DNA from: a virus
Reading direction: 5' to 3' (one strand)
IMG/VR virus record: IMGVR_UViG_3300032562_000004
Coordinates: 1 to 64,000 of that record
Length of the DNA: 64,000 nt
Part shown: piece after piece, positions 13,759 to 21,488 of the stretch
How positions within the stretch are numbered: the first letter of the stretch is position 1
Layout of the letters: each line of letters begins with the position of its first letter
Translations under genes and position numbers: made by a program
Notes under the pieces: model-generated
Told to the model about the DNA's origin: nothing
The model's input: only the letters and a program-made list of their open reading frames with translations
Database searches by the model: none

Positions 13759-14557
13759 TTATTTTAAGCATTTCTTCATAAGAATAATTTTGTATCATAT
13801 ACTTGGACGGTTTCTCTAGATAACAAGCTTCTAGGTCACCAGGTCGTCTTGGTAGAACATTCACTTTAAATTTCTTATTGTTTACTTTCTTGTAAATCTC
13901 AATAATTTCTTTGACTGTTCTGGTATCACCATAAGCAAGGTTTTCAATATCTCTGGAAGGTTCATCGATTGCTTTAATAATGGCAGAACAAATATCATTC
14001 ACATGGACATATTCACGAACACATGTTCCATCTTTGGTGTTGTAATCATCTCCATACAGATTAAATCCATCTTTACTGGCCTTCACTAGATTCAATAAAA
14101 TGCCTTCTGGATTGGTTGGAGGAAATCCGTCTGTACCAATTACATTATAGAATCGGAAGATAGTATAATCGTAAGCCTTCTCTTTTACAATATCTTCGGC
14201 AACACGTTTAGAGAATCCATAAGGAGAATCTGGATTAGATGCGGCGCCCGTAGAGGCAAAGATGAAATTGTGGTGTCTTACTTTTTCTAAAAGATTGATT
14301 GTACCACCAACATTCGTTTCATAATAATCGGTAGGATTTTTAACAGATTCACCAACACGAACCAAAGCAGCCAAATGAATTACGGTATGAAATTCCATAT
14401 CACAAGTAAACATATTACGGATATCTAAATTTTCCATACCTGTGCCGGCAATATCAAAACCGTACAAATCAATATCAGGTCTAGTTTCAAAAATCATTTG
14501 CCATAGATGGCGACCAATGTAACCTTTATGACCTGTAATCAATACTCTTTTTTTCAT
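13751..14557 (-). CDS. NAD-dependent sugar-nucleotide epimerase/dehydratase, 268 aa
   Basis: N-terminal Rossmann motif 'LITGHKGYIGRHLWQMI' (GxxGxxG), then 'VIHLAALVRVGESV', a Ser in 'FASTGAASNPDSPYG', and the catalytic Y-x3-K in 'PYGFSKRVAE'. These are hallmarks of extended short-chain dehydrogenases such as UDP-glucose 4-epimerase. It would act on a nucleotide sugar, possibly feeding the glycosyltransferases at 38-44 kb. It is slightly shorter than cellular GalE (about 330 aa). Exact substrate cannot be told. Confidence 0.8.
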   Translation of the reverse strand: MKKRVLITGHKGYIGRHLWQMIFETRPDIDLYGFDIAGTGMENLDIRNMFTCDMEFHTVIHLAALVRVGESVKNPTDYYETNVGGTINLLEKVRHHNFIFASTGAASNPDSPYGFSKRVAEDIVKEKAYDYTIFRFYNVIGTDGFPPTNPEGILLNLVKASKDGFNLYGDDYNTKDGTCVREYVHVNDICSAIIKAIDEPSRDIENLAYGDTRTVKEIIEIYKKVNNKKFKVNVLPRRPGDLEACYLEKPSKYMIQNYSYEEMLKINV

Positions 14558-14724
14558 TTTGTTTTCTTTTTCTTACATTCACACCAAGATTCTTTTTTAC
14601 CACAAACATTGCAGTAACCTTTTAGAATTGGTCTATCACCAAAAATTGTATTCCACTTCTCTGCAAATTCTTCCTTTGGAATCACAAAAGGTCTTGGAGA
14701 ACTTCCTTTTCCACCGTCACTCAT
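14554..14724 (-). CDS. Conserved T4-like phage protein, 56 aa
   Basis: MSDGGKGSSPRPFVIPKEEF is a start I associate with small proteins of aquatic T4-like phages. The C-terminus has C-x2-C and C-x-C ('YCNVCGKKESWCECKKK'), a probable zinc knuckle. ATG 14724 overlaps the upstream stop. Confidence 0.6.
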   Translation of the reverse strand: MSDGGKGSSPRPFVIPKEEFAEKWNTIFGDRPILKGYCNVCGKKESWCECKKKKTK

Positions 14725-14846
14725 TATCTTCCTAACTGTTGTTTTAATTGGTCCATGATTTGTTTCACTTCATTTCTCATATAATTATTTTTTGGCAACC
14801 AAACATATATTCGATTTAATAATTGTAGTAATTGCTCAGGGTTCAT
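14724..14846 (-). CDS. Hypothetical protein, 40 aa
   Basis: MNPEQLLQLLNRIYVWLPKN then a helical, Gln-rich end. Coupled to the next gene by TAATG. Confidence 0.5.
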   Translation of the reverse strand: MNPEQLLQLLNRIYVWLPKNNYMRNEVKQIMDQLKQQLGR

Positions 14847-15102
14847 TATTATCTTTTAAGAATTTAATTACTGGTAATTTGTTTGCTACCAACACATAAG
14901 CTTCTTTTAATGTTGGTGTAATAACTTTGCAATGAAATATACCATCTTTAATCATGATATCGAAAGGTGCTAATCCGACAAAGCTTTCATCAACAATACA
15001 ACGAATATGCCAAGATTTGGCAGTCTTGCATCTTTTAATTAAATCATCATAGATTTTTTTAGGATCAAAGGGATCAAATAAAGCAACTTCAGACATTTTC
15101 AT
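14836..15102 (-). CDS. Conserved T4-like phage protein, 88 aa
   Basis: 'VALFDPFDPKKIYDDLIKRC' and 'CIVDESFVGLAPFDIMIKDG' match a small conserved protein of marine T4-like phages (from memory), function unknown. A second ATG (15096) gives MSEVALF and is equally possible. Confidence 0.6.
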   Translation of the reverse strand: MKMSEVALFDPFDPKKIYDDLIKRCKTAKSWHIRCIVDESFVGLAPFDIMIKDGIFHCKVITPTLKEAYVLVANKLPVIKFLKDNNEP

Positions 15103-15292
15103 TCAATAAACTAGGACCATTATTACTTTCACTCAAGGTAAAACTTTCAGCAAGTTGTTCCGCTTTACTAAAGTCAGATACAACTTCTTTATTAATGATT
15201 CTACCTTTTAGGTAATAATTAACGGTATATGAAAAATCTTTTCTTTCGACAATAGCTTTTTTATCACCATTGGTAAACTTAGACAGTTCCAT
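15089..15292 (-). CDS. Hypothetical protein, 67 aa
   Basis: ATG 15292 has GGGGAG. Fold order (strand pair, 'DFSKAEQLAESF' helix) parallels the neighbouring 71-aa protein ('EESEAQSYAEQF'), so the two are probably paralogues. Confidence 0.55.
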   Translation of the reverse strand: MELSKFTNGDKKAIVERKDFSYTVNYYLKGRIINKEVVSDFSKAEQLAESFTLSESNNGPSLLNENV

Positions 15293-15494
15293 GAATTTCT
15301 CCCCATACAAATTGTTCAGCATAAGATTGTGCTTCGGATTCTTCTTTAAAGAATTTGGTTTCCATTAATACTAGACCATCATCGTCAGCACAATCAACTT
15401 CAAACATATCAAATATATTTCTCCAAATAATAGTGGCAGTTTTTCTACCACTATTACCTACAAAAGTAACGATTCGTTTTTCGCCATCCATCAT
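15279..15494 (-). CDS. Hypothetical protein, 71 aa
   Basis: Starts MMDGEKRIVTFVGNSGRKTA, ATG 15494 or 15491, coupled to the CobT-like gene upstream by ATGA. Likely paralogue of the 67-aa protein downstream. Role unknown. Confidence 0.55.
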   Translation of the reverse strand: MMDGEKRIVTFVGNSGRKTATIIWRNIFDMFEVDCADDDGLVLMETKFFKEESEAQSYAEQFVWGEIHGTV

Positions 15495-17620
15495 GATATC
15501 ATTCCTACAAAACGATTTAATACAACACGGTTATTCAAACGATTACCTGCATATTTACTGAAAGCAGAAACCAAACCACGAGTAGTTGCATTTTCTTTAA
15601 CAGTAAATTCTACATCATCATCAGTATCTAGGCCTTCTGCACGGAGAAGATAATACTCATCGTAACCAGCAGATGTAACAACCATAGATTTGTTTTTACG
15701 AAATTCATATTTAATTTTATCGTGTAGGTTGTAAGAAAGATTAGGATAGAACCAATGTAATTCACGACCAAGTTCACGACCACTTAAAACATAAAAACCA
15801 ACAATGTTACATTCTGTACGAGCCTTCAACATTTTAATATATTGAGCAGTTAATTCACGACCATGTGGATTATCTACTTTAACTTCAGATTTAGTTTTAG
15901 GATCACGAATCACCATTTTCTTATGTTTACCATAAACATATTCACTACTTGTACCTGAAGTTTTATAACCATCAGCATTAGTATAATATACATCACGCAA
16001 AGTATGGCCATCACCATCGGTTAAGAATACAGTATTTACAATCTGTAATTTATATTGTTTCTGAAATTCAGGAACAATTTTCATGGCAGAAATAACTGTT
16101 TCATTTAATGGTGTACCACCCATTTGGAACCAATATGGTTTGAATGAACGATGGTGTGATAAGCTTACCAAAGCAGCACCAGCATAAGAAAATTCAGAAG
16201 CAGACATTTTGCTCGATAATAAATTCAACAATTTAAAATTGCGCAAAACAATATCGCCTTCTTTAAATTCACCAGAATAACAATCGTTATGTTCAGATGT
16301 AAAAGCATAAACATCATAAGGAATGTTTACCTTCTTACAGAACATTACTAAGTTAATTAACTGCTTGATTGTATTCTCTAAATGGTTGTGCATACTACCT
16401 GACCAGTCTAAGAACATTACAAGACCGTGAGATTTACCATTAGGCAATACGGTAATTTTCTTAAACAAATCTTCAGCAAACTGGTATGAATAGATTTTGC
16501 TCATATTCAATTCACCAGTTTTAGCAATAGATGCACGTTTCAATTGGTCGGCATTTTTACGCAACTCAAATTCTTTGGCCAAATAACCAACAACTTTCTT
16601 GGCATCATTACGGAGTTTTTGAAATCCTTCTTTATCCTGACCTGTAGGACGATAATATCTATCGTTTTCAAATTTAATTAATTCTGCACGATAATCATTC
16701 CACAATTTTTTATGTGTAACAATGGCTTTATTTAAATCAATATCAGGAATATTTCCATAATATAGAATATCACTAGAGGTATCAAATAATTTACTTTCAT
16801 TCTTACGATAGTTTTCATCGGTGAAAGATTTTATTTGATCTTTCGAATCGAATTCAGGATTATTACCACCAGCACGGGTTGCCTCGGCATTTATATCTTC
16901 CGTTTCTTCACCGTCATCAGAATCTTCTGTATCGGAATTAGATTCACGGGTTTCGGTCTCATCGTCCCATTCATCAGAATCATCATATCCTTCGGAATCA
17001 AAGCTTTCATAATCACCATCTTCATCTTCTTCAAACATTTCGGGATTATTCTTCTTGCGTTCTTCGGCTTCATGCTTCATGAAGTCCATTACTAAACGAG
17101 CAACTTCAATTACATCTTCATAAGTTTCGGTATTTTCGATACGATTGACCAAGTATTGCTCAGCATCATTAAATTTAATTCCTTGTGTTGCACCACCTTT
17201 AGTGTAAAGGTTAACACGGTCAATAAAATTCAATTCATTCAAATCAACGTCTTTAGTACCAAAGAAATCTTTTTCAATCAATTCTTTGTACGCACGAATA
17301 AACGAGGAACGAATTCCTGGATATTTGTTTTTGATTTTACGCTCAATACGAGAATCTTCCAATACGTTCATAATGGACATTGGAAGTTTTTCTTCATGTG
17401 CTTGAATCAAACCATCTAGAGGAGTATAAAGTGCATGGCCGACCTCATGACCCATAAACAAGTCATAGAGATAGCCAGAGATATTTTTATCTAAAATGGG
17501 TACAGTTAATACACGTTGTTTAACATCAAAAGATGCAGTTTGCACATTTCTTTGCTCAATAGTGAGATTTTCTGTTGCCATTAACTTGGCAAGTAACGAT
17601 TTTGACTGAATGAGTTCCAT
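15491..17620 (-). CDS. CobT-like VWA protein with HExxH site, 709 aa
   Basis: Near residue 58 the protein has 'GHEVGHALYTPLDG', a zinc-protease-type H58-E59-x2-H62. A long acidic linker spans about residues 190-245. Near residue 405 the MIDAS start 'MFLDWSGSMHNHL' (DxSxS) opens a von Willebrand A domain with 'FLTDGDGH' later on. Similar proteins in T4-like cyanophages are called CobT because of likeness to cobaltochelatase CobT; a role in cobalamin chemistry is unproven. No CobS-type AAA partner is in this window. It is the first gene after the promoter at 17643-17671. Confidence 0.75.
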   Translation of the reverse strand: MELIQSKSLLAKLMATENLTIEQRNVQTASFDVKQRVLTVPILDKNISGYLYDLFMGHEVGHALYTPLDGLIQAHEEKLPMSIMNVLEDSRIERKIKNKYPGIRSSFIRAYKELIEKDFFGTKDVDLNELNFIDRVNLYTKGGATQGIKFNDAEQYLVNRIENTETYEDVIEVARLVMDFMKHEAEERKKNNPEMFEEDEDGDYESFDSEGYDDSDEWDDETETRESNSDTEDSDDGEETEDINAEATRAGGNNPEFDSKDQIKSFTDENYRKNESKLFDTSSDILYYGNIPDIDLNKAIVTHKKLWNDYRAELIKFENDRYYRPTGQDKEGFQKLRNDAKKVVGYLAKEFELRKNADQLKRASIAKTGELNMSKIYSYQFAEDLFKKITVLPNGKSHGLVMFLDWSGSMHNHLENTIKQLINLVMFCKKVNIPYDVYAFTSEHNDCYSGEFKEGDIVLRNFKLLNLLSSKMSASEFSYAGAALVSLSHHRSFKPYWFQMGGTPLNETVISAMKIVPEFQKQYKLQIVNTVFLTDGDGHTLRDVYYTNADGYKTSGTSSEYVYGKHKKMVIRDPKTKSEVKVDNPHGRELTAQYIKMLKARTECNIVGFYVLSGRELGRELHWFYPNLSYNLHDKIKYEFRKNKSMVVTSAGYDEYYLLRAEGLDTDDDVEFTVKENATTRGLVSAFSKYAGNRLNNRVVLNRFVGMIS

Positions 17621-17642
17621 GAATTCTCCGATTTAAAAGACC

Positions 17643-17704
17643 ATTATACTCTAATTATCGCTTACCGTCAAATGTTTTCTGAAAATGCGTTGTTTTTTAG
17701 CAAC
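17643..17704 (-). promoter_or_regulatory. Promoter TTGACG-N17-TATAATGG with palindrome
   Basis: Minus strand: TTGACG (17666-17671), 17 bp, TATAAT (17643-17648) then GG. Palindrome core (plus strand GTTGTTTTTTAGCAAC) at 17689-17704, 17 bp upstream of the -35 box. It drives the CobT-like gene. Confidence 0.75.
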
Positions 17705-17708
17705 ACCA

Positions 17709-17873
17709 TCAATCTTGATAAATTACCTTGCGTTTTTGGTAGTCGGAAAGGTCTTTTTCCATGCCGGATAACGTTGCCCATTTTCGGATTACGATATCCA
17801 ACTTTTTCCAATAAGGAATTTCTTCATCATCCGCTTTTGCATCGAGCCAAATGTAGTGTCCGTTGTTACTCAT
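17709..17873 (-). CDS. Hypothetical protein, 54 aa
   Basis: ATG 17873 has AAGGA; the longer frame overlaps the upstream gene. MSNNGHYIWLDAKADDEEIP then a helical half with several Lys/Trp. Not recognised. Confidence 0.5.
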   Translation of the reverse strand: MSNNGHYIWLDAKADDEEIPYWKKLDIVIRKWATLSGMEKDLSDYQKRKVIYQD

Positions 17874-18054
17874 GTTTATTTCCTTCGTTTTTTTCAAAAA
17901 AATTCTGCTCAATTGCAGATGCCAAGCGATCCGCAAGCTTTGGATCGAACTTTACTAAAAAATACGCAACATCTTCTGTTGGTACATGACGCAAATTGAA
18001 CATAATTTCATCAATTCCACGCAAAATTTGCGATTCTTCTTGCTGTCTTAGCAT
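17866..18054 (-). CDS. Hypothetical protein, 62 aa
   Basis: ATG 18054 with GAGGA. All-helical ('VAYFLVKFDPKLADRLASAI'). Not recognised. Confidence 0.5.
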   Translation of the reverse strand: MLRQQEESQILRGIDEIMFNLRHVPTEDVAYFLVKFDPKLADRLASAIEQNFFEKNEGNKHE

Positions 18055-18061
18055 AATTTCC

Positions 18062-18220
18062 TCATTGTAAAGTGTCGGTTTGCACAGAAGTCACTACACT
18101 GCCTCTTTCCTTCGCAATTCCGACTGATTTTAACCATTCAATCTCAATTTGTAACTCTTCCTCTGTCAAGGTTTCCAAATATTCTTCATATTCGGCCCAA
18201 TCTTCTGCTGAAATGCTCAT
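18062..18220 (-). CDS. Hypothetical acidic protein, 52 aa
   Basis: MSISAEDWAEYEEYLETLTE, strongly acidic helix, then a polar tail. Start overlaps the upstream stop (ATGA). Confidence 0.5.
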   Translation of the reverse strand: MSISAEDWAEYEEYLETLTEEELQIEIEWLKSVGIAKERGSVVTSVQTDTLQ

Positions 18221-18558
18221 CTTCTCATACTCGATATGTCTTTGGCTTCATTATCTGTGAATACCGGCACAGCATTTGATTTATGCATGGTACCGATGCC
18301 TTTAATTTTGTCTCCTGTGTAGGAATTTTGCAATCTTTTTGTGCAAGGAATAAATCCTGTGTCTAAAGATTTAAAGTCAGGGGTTTCCCTGTGGAAAGGT
18401 ACCATCTTTTTCAGAGGTAGTTTAGTTTTAATGACGGGAGAATGTGAATATCTTTTTGAAGATATTTTATTGATAGCCTCTAACCATTGATGCTTTTGCT
18501 CTTGTTGAGCTTTAGTTAGTTTTTTTGGCTTTGATTTGGGAATATAACCGTATATCAT
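18217..18558 (-). CDS. Conserved T4-like phage protein, 113 aa
   Basis: ATG 18558 (MIYGYIPKSKPKKLTKAQQE) follows GGAGA; the open frame extends 57 bp upstream over the promoter and is rejected. The C-terminal part 'GIGTMHKSNAVPVFTDNEAK' ending in MRR is a motif I recall from many marine T4-like phage proteins of unknown function. Confidence 0.65.
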   Translation of the reverse strand: MIYGYIPKSKPKKLTKAQQEQKHQWLEAINKISSKRYSHSPVIKTKLPLKKMVPFHRETPDFKSLDTGFIPCTKRLQNSYTGDKIKGIGTMHKSNAVPVFTDNEAKDISSMRR

Positions 18559-18586
18559 ATAATCAATTTCTCCATGTGAAGAAACA

Positions 18587-18639
18587 ATTATATAACAGGA
18601 GGTGCTGGATGTCAAGCGCTGGTGTTGTATGGAAGCAAC
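18587..18639 (-). promoter_or_regulatory. Promoter TTGACA-N17-TATAAT with palindrome
   Basis: Minus strand: TTGACA (18610-18615), 17 bp, TATAAT (18587-18592). Palindrome core (plus strand GTTGTATGGAAGCAAC) at 18624-18639, 8 bp upstream of the -35 box. Confidence 0.75.
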
Positions 18640-18684
18640 AATACCTTTATTTCAAAAGCGGACATACCTACTTATAAGAAAAAA

Positions 18685-18864
18685 TTAGAAATTTCTATTT
18701 TCTTCTGGTAAACTTGTATCTTCTAATTCACTTAATAATTCTTCAACAGTTCTATTTTTGAGTTTTTTGATTTCTGCATGCTCATTTTTGCTTCTTTTTG
18801 GTACATAAGCATAATCATCATTATACTCTTTATTCTTGCGGAATTTTGCCACAAATTTTGTCAC
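18685..18864 (-). CDS. Hypothetical basic protein, 59 aa, GTG start
   Basis: The only start with a ribosome binding site (AGGAG) is GTG 18864. 'MTKFVAKFRKNKEYNDDYAY' is basic; the C-terminus is an acidic helix ('NRTVEELLSELED'). Not recognised. Confidence 0.5.
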   Translation of the reverse strand: MTKFVAKFRKNKEYNDDYAYVPKRSKNEHAEIKKLKNRTVEELLSELEDTSLPEENRNF

Positions 18865-18873
18865 TTATTTCTC

Positions 18874-19245
18874 CTATTTCATCGTTTCAAAAGTTATGCC
18901 TCTAATTTTAGTTTCGGGCATGTTGTGCATATCCATATTCGACACATAAGTGATGTCGGCATTTGGATAACAAATTTGTACAAGTTTGAGTAATTGGCAG
19001 ACTGTGCCATCTGAATCATTAAACGAAAATATTTCATCAACACAATTGATATTTTTTAATATTTCACGGCGAGTGTCATAATTTTGAACAAATCCACCTT
19101 GTGACCACATCATATACCAATCAGAATGAACACCGACAACTAACCAATCACCTTTTGACTTACATTTCATTAAGTATCTTAATTCTTCAATCGTAAGTGG
19201 ATCAAAAGTGCCGGATGTTATTATTATTCTATCTTTTTGTGGCAT
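18874..19245 (-). CDS. Cytidylyltransferase-like protein, 123 aa
   Basis: 'IIITSGTFDPLTIEELRYLM' is the first strand and loop of the glycerol-3-phosphate cytidylyltransferase fold (G-T-F-D), and 'VVGVHSDWYM' plus 'YDTRREILKNINCVDEIF' follow the family order. The HxGH catalytic motif is replaced by T-I-E-E, so the usual nucleotidyl transfer chemistry may be lost or altered. Coupled to the gene upstream by TAATG. T4-like aquatic phages carry similar proteins. Confidence 0.65.
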   Translation of the reverse strand: MPQKDRIIITSGTFDPLTIEELRYLMKCKSKGDWLVVGVHSDWYMMWSQGGFVQNYDTRREILKNINCVDEIFSFNDSDGTVCQLLKLVQICYPNADITYVSNMDMHNMPETKIRGITFETMK

Positions 19246-19670
19246 TACGGTAATAGATTTGGAAAAGCCTCTTTTACGAATTTATAGTTTAAACCTTTTA
19301 CACCTTGGTCTTTTTGGAAAATACCAATCAATACTTCTGCATCACGGGGTTCCAAAGATTCCAAAATTTGTAACAATAATTGATTTCTTTTCTCTGGTGT
19401 CAAACTTTCTGCTGTAGCATCACCTTTTTTGAAAAGATATAATTTACGCAATTGTGCAGCTAAAGAATTTGAAGTAATACCAGGTAAAATATCATCAGGT
19501 ATTTTGTAATTATCTGGCATTCCAGTAACTAACCATTGGCAATTTGGATGAAATGTTAATTGCAACACATCGACCAAAGTTTGAGAAAGATTCTTCTCTA
19601 TTACTGCCATTTTTTCTTTTTTATCTTTAGCTTCTTCAAATTCATCAAATACTTCAAATATATTCTTCAT
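19245..19670 (-). CDS. Conserved T4-like phage protein (DUF6433-like), 141 aa
   Basis: MKNIFEVFDEFEEAKDKKEK and the end 'VKGLNYKFVKEAFPNLLP' match a helical protein conserved in marine T4-like phages next to the RNase H gene (family name from memory). Function unknown. Its location directly after the 5'-3' nuclease suggests a part in DNA metabolism. Confidence 0.6.
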   Translation of the reverse strand: MKNIFEVFDEFEEAKDKKEKMAVIEKNLSQTLVDVLQLTFHPNCQWLVTGMPDNYKIPDDILPGITSNSLAAQLRKLYLFKKGDATAESLTPEKRNQLLLQILESLEPRDAEVLIGIFQKDQGVKGLNYKFVKEAFPNLLP

Positions 19671-20512
19671 TAAAATTCCTCGATTATTTCCATTAAGTTT
19701 TTCAGTTTATGTTCAATAAAATAATTCAACAACTTATTCCGTTTTGCTGGAACTGTTTCATCATAAGTATTTATAATCTTTTCTTTTATTTCTTGTGGAA
19801 TGAAAGACAAGTCAATTAACGTTTGATTTCTACCAAAATTTACAGTTTCATCGTATGAGAAATTTTTAACATCTTCATTCAGATATTTTTCTAATGTTTT
19901 TTGTGTAATTGGTTTTTGTCTTAAATCACGGACAAAACAATCTGATGGTGAAAACATATTTGGTATGCCATCACCTTTATCACCACGAATAATTTTTTCT
20001 TTAAGTTCTAATACCGGATTTTCTGATTTTACAAACTTCTTTTGTGAAGGATTATATTGCTTCACATTTGGATAGTTTTGCAACTGTAGGAAGTCACCAT
20101 CACTCGATAGGATCAAAATCTTTTCGTGTGCTGAGTGCCGTGGTACTAGTGTGCCAATGATGTCATCCGCTTCGGCGCCCTCAACGTCAATTACTTTATA
20201 TGGGAAGTTTTCTTTGAGTTCGGCTTTGAATTTTGCAAGCATGTCAAAAATTAAATGCCAATCTAAGTTAGATTTGTCACGGTTCTTTTTACGATTTGCT
20301 TTGTAAAATGGGAAATACTCTTTACGCCAGTATTTACGATTATCACAACACAATACCACTTCACCATATTCATTTTTAAAATTCTTAATATGGTTACGAA
20401 TGATATTCAAAATCATGTGACGAATTAGACTTTCATCTAATGCACCTTTATGGTTTGAAATTTGTGCCATAAGTCCGGCAAGTAATACTTGATTTAAATC
20501 AACGAGAATCAT
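19670..20512 (-). CDS. rnh: T4 RNase H-type 5'-3' exonuclease, 280 aa
   Basis: 'MILVDLNQVLLAGL' gives the first metal-binding Asp (D4), 'VVLCCDNRKYWRKEYFPFYK' the helical-arch region with the conserved R/K cluster, 'VEGAEADDIIGTLV' the E-A-D-D acidic cluster, and 'ILSSDGDFLQL' the S-x-D-x-D pair; 'GDKGDGIPNMF' is the H3TH start. This is the FEN1 family. In T4 the enzyme removes RNA primers during lagging-strand synthesis. Size (T4 Rnh 305 aa) is normal. It has its own promoter at 20544-20572. Confidence 0.85.
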   Translation of the reverse strand: MILVDLNQVLLAGLMAQISNHKGALDESLIRHMILNIIRNHIKNFKNEYGEVVLCCDNRKYWRKEYFPFYKANRKKNRDKSNLDWHLIFDMLAKFKAELKENFPYKVIDVEGAEADDIIGTLVPRHSAHEKILILSSDGDFLQLQNYPNVKQYNPSQKKFVKSENPVLELKEKIIRGDKGDGIPNMFSPSDCFVRDLRQKPITQKTLEKYLNEDVKNFSYDETVNFGRNQTLIDLSFIPQEIKEKIINTYDETVPAKRNKLLNYFIEHKLKNLMEIIEEF

Positions 20513-20543
20513 AATAAACTTTCAATAGTTTCCAATAGGTACT

Positions 20544-20572
20544 ATTGTATCACAGTTCTTTCAGTTTGTCAA
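20544..20572 (-). promoter_or_regulatory. Promoter TTGACA-N17-TACAAT inside the end of the upstream gene
   Basis: Minus strand: TTGACA (20567-20572) lies in the last codons of the gene ending at 20550; TACAAT is at 20544-20549, 17 bp away. It would start transcription about 25 bp before the RNase H gene. No GTTGT palindrome accompanies it. Confidence 0.55.
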
Positions 20573-20894
20573 ATGTTTTTTGGATAAAAGTGGTAGAAGT
20601 GGTAGTTTTGCGAGCCATGACACCATACCAATTTTGTGGTATTAATCCAGAAATATATTCTAAAGGTTCTACAAAAACGGCATCAAAGCGGTCAACATCA
20701 TATATGCCATCATGTGTATTATCTTCTTTGAATAATATAACATGATATGTATTACCCATTGTAGAATTGTTTAGGCTTTCACCTGGATTTTTGTATAAAG
20801 CTGATTCAATATGTATTTCGTCTTTTTTATCGCCAGGTAGAAAAAAGATTGCGTCATGTGTCTCATTCTTGAGGTGTTTGAGAAATTCTAACAT
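20550..20894 (-). CDS. Hypothetical protein, 114 aa
   Basis: Contains 'TMGNTYHVILFKEDNTHDGI' and 'QNWYGVMARKTTTSTTFIQK'; alpha/beta by pattern. Overlaps the upstream gene by 32 bp. No family recognised. Confidence 0.5.
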   Translation of the reverse strand: MLEFLKHLKNETHDAIFFLPGDKKDEIHIESALYKNPGESLNNSTMGNTYHVILFKEDNTHDGIYDVDRFDAVFVEPLEYISGLIPQNWYGVMARKTTTSTTFIQKTFDKLKEL

Positions 20895-21303
20895 TATAGT
20901 CCTTGATATGTGATTTGCGTACTCTTACCATTATCCATGTGTTATAGTAATCTTCTGATTCCATAACTCCACGGACAAATTGCTCTTTTGCTTCGAGATA
21001 ACCACATTCGCCTTTACTTCGGCATAGATGTAATATTTCACGGGAAAAGTTTTCATGGCCTAATTGTAACACATCTCGCTTCAACATGTCACTGCTTCCA
21101 TAGTAAGTTTGCCAATCACTTGGAACTTTAATCTTTTTCTTTTTACCTTTGACTTGTTTGGTTTTGGCAGAATAAAAGAATTTCTTGCCTATGTATTTTT
21201 TACCATTCGTCAGATTAGTTATCTGATACACGAACCCGTAATTATCACCAATCAAATCTTCAGTAAAATCTTTACCATTATACTGCCAATCTATTCGTCC
21301 CAT
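20863..21303 (-). CDS. Seg-like GIY-YIG family protein, 146 aa
   Basis: 'YGFVYQITNLTNGKKYIGKK' is a GIY-YIG module (G-F-V-Y...K-Y-I-G). 'DWQTYYGSSDMLKRDVLQLG' and 'ILHLCRSKGECGYLEAKEQF' with the conserved Glu follow the order of a putative nuclease conserved in T4-like phages. Because it lies within a core operon on the operon strand, it is more likely a resident phage nuclease than a recent homing gene. Confidence 0.75.
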   Translation of the reverse strand: MGRIDWQYNGKDFTEDLIGDNYGFVYQITNLTNGKKYIGKKFFYSAKTKQVKGKKKKIKVPSDWQTYYGSSDMLKRDVLQLGHENFSREILHLCRSKGECGYLEAKEQFVRGVMESEDYYNTWIMVRVRKSHIKDYNVRISQTPQE

Positions 21304-21479
21304 TCCTCATTGTCCAAATCGTCATCATCCTCTATATAGTCCTCGGATAATTCTTCGATTTGTTCACCACAGAATGGGCAATGTTCAGGTAATTCTTGAG
21401 AAACCATTTCTTCCATAAATGCTATGCTATAAGTCGATTCACAACTTAAGCATTCTCCAGATAATTGTTTTTGAGTCAT
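21291..21479 (-). CDS. Zinc ribbon protein, 62 aa
   Basis: C-x2-C pairs in 'GECLSCESTYSIAF' and 'LPEHCPFCGEQIEEL' form a zinc ribbon, followed by a strongly acidic tail. Likely a small nucleic acid or protein binding module. ATG 21479. Confidence 0.65.
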   Translation of the reverse strand: MTQKQLSGECLSCESTYSIAFMEEMVSQELPEHCPFCGEQIEELSEDYIEDDDDLDNEEWDE

Positions 21480-21488
21480 TAAAAATCC

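Noticed and set aside
16835-17095. Plus-strand hydrophobic frame of 86 codons
   Set aside because: It is the antisense shadow of the acidic linker of the CobT-like gene, where GAx codons read as hydrophobic codons on the other strand.
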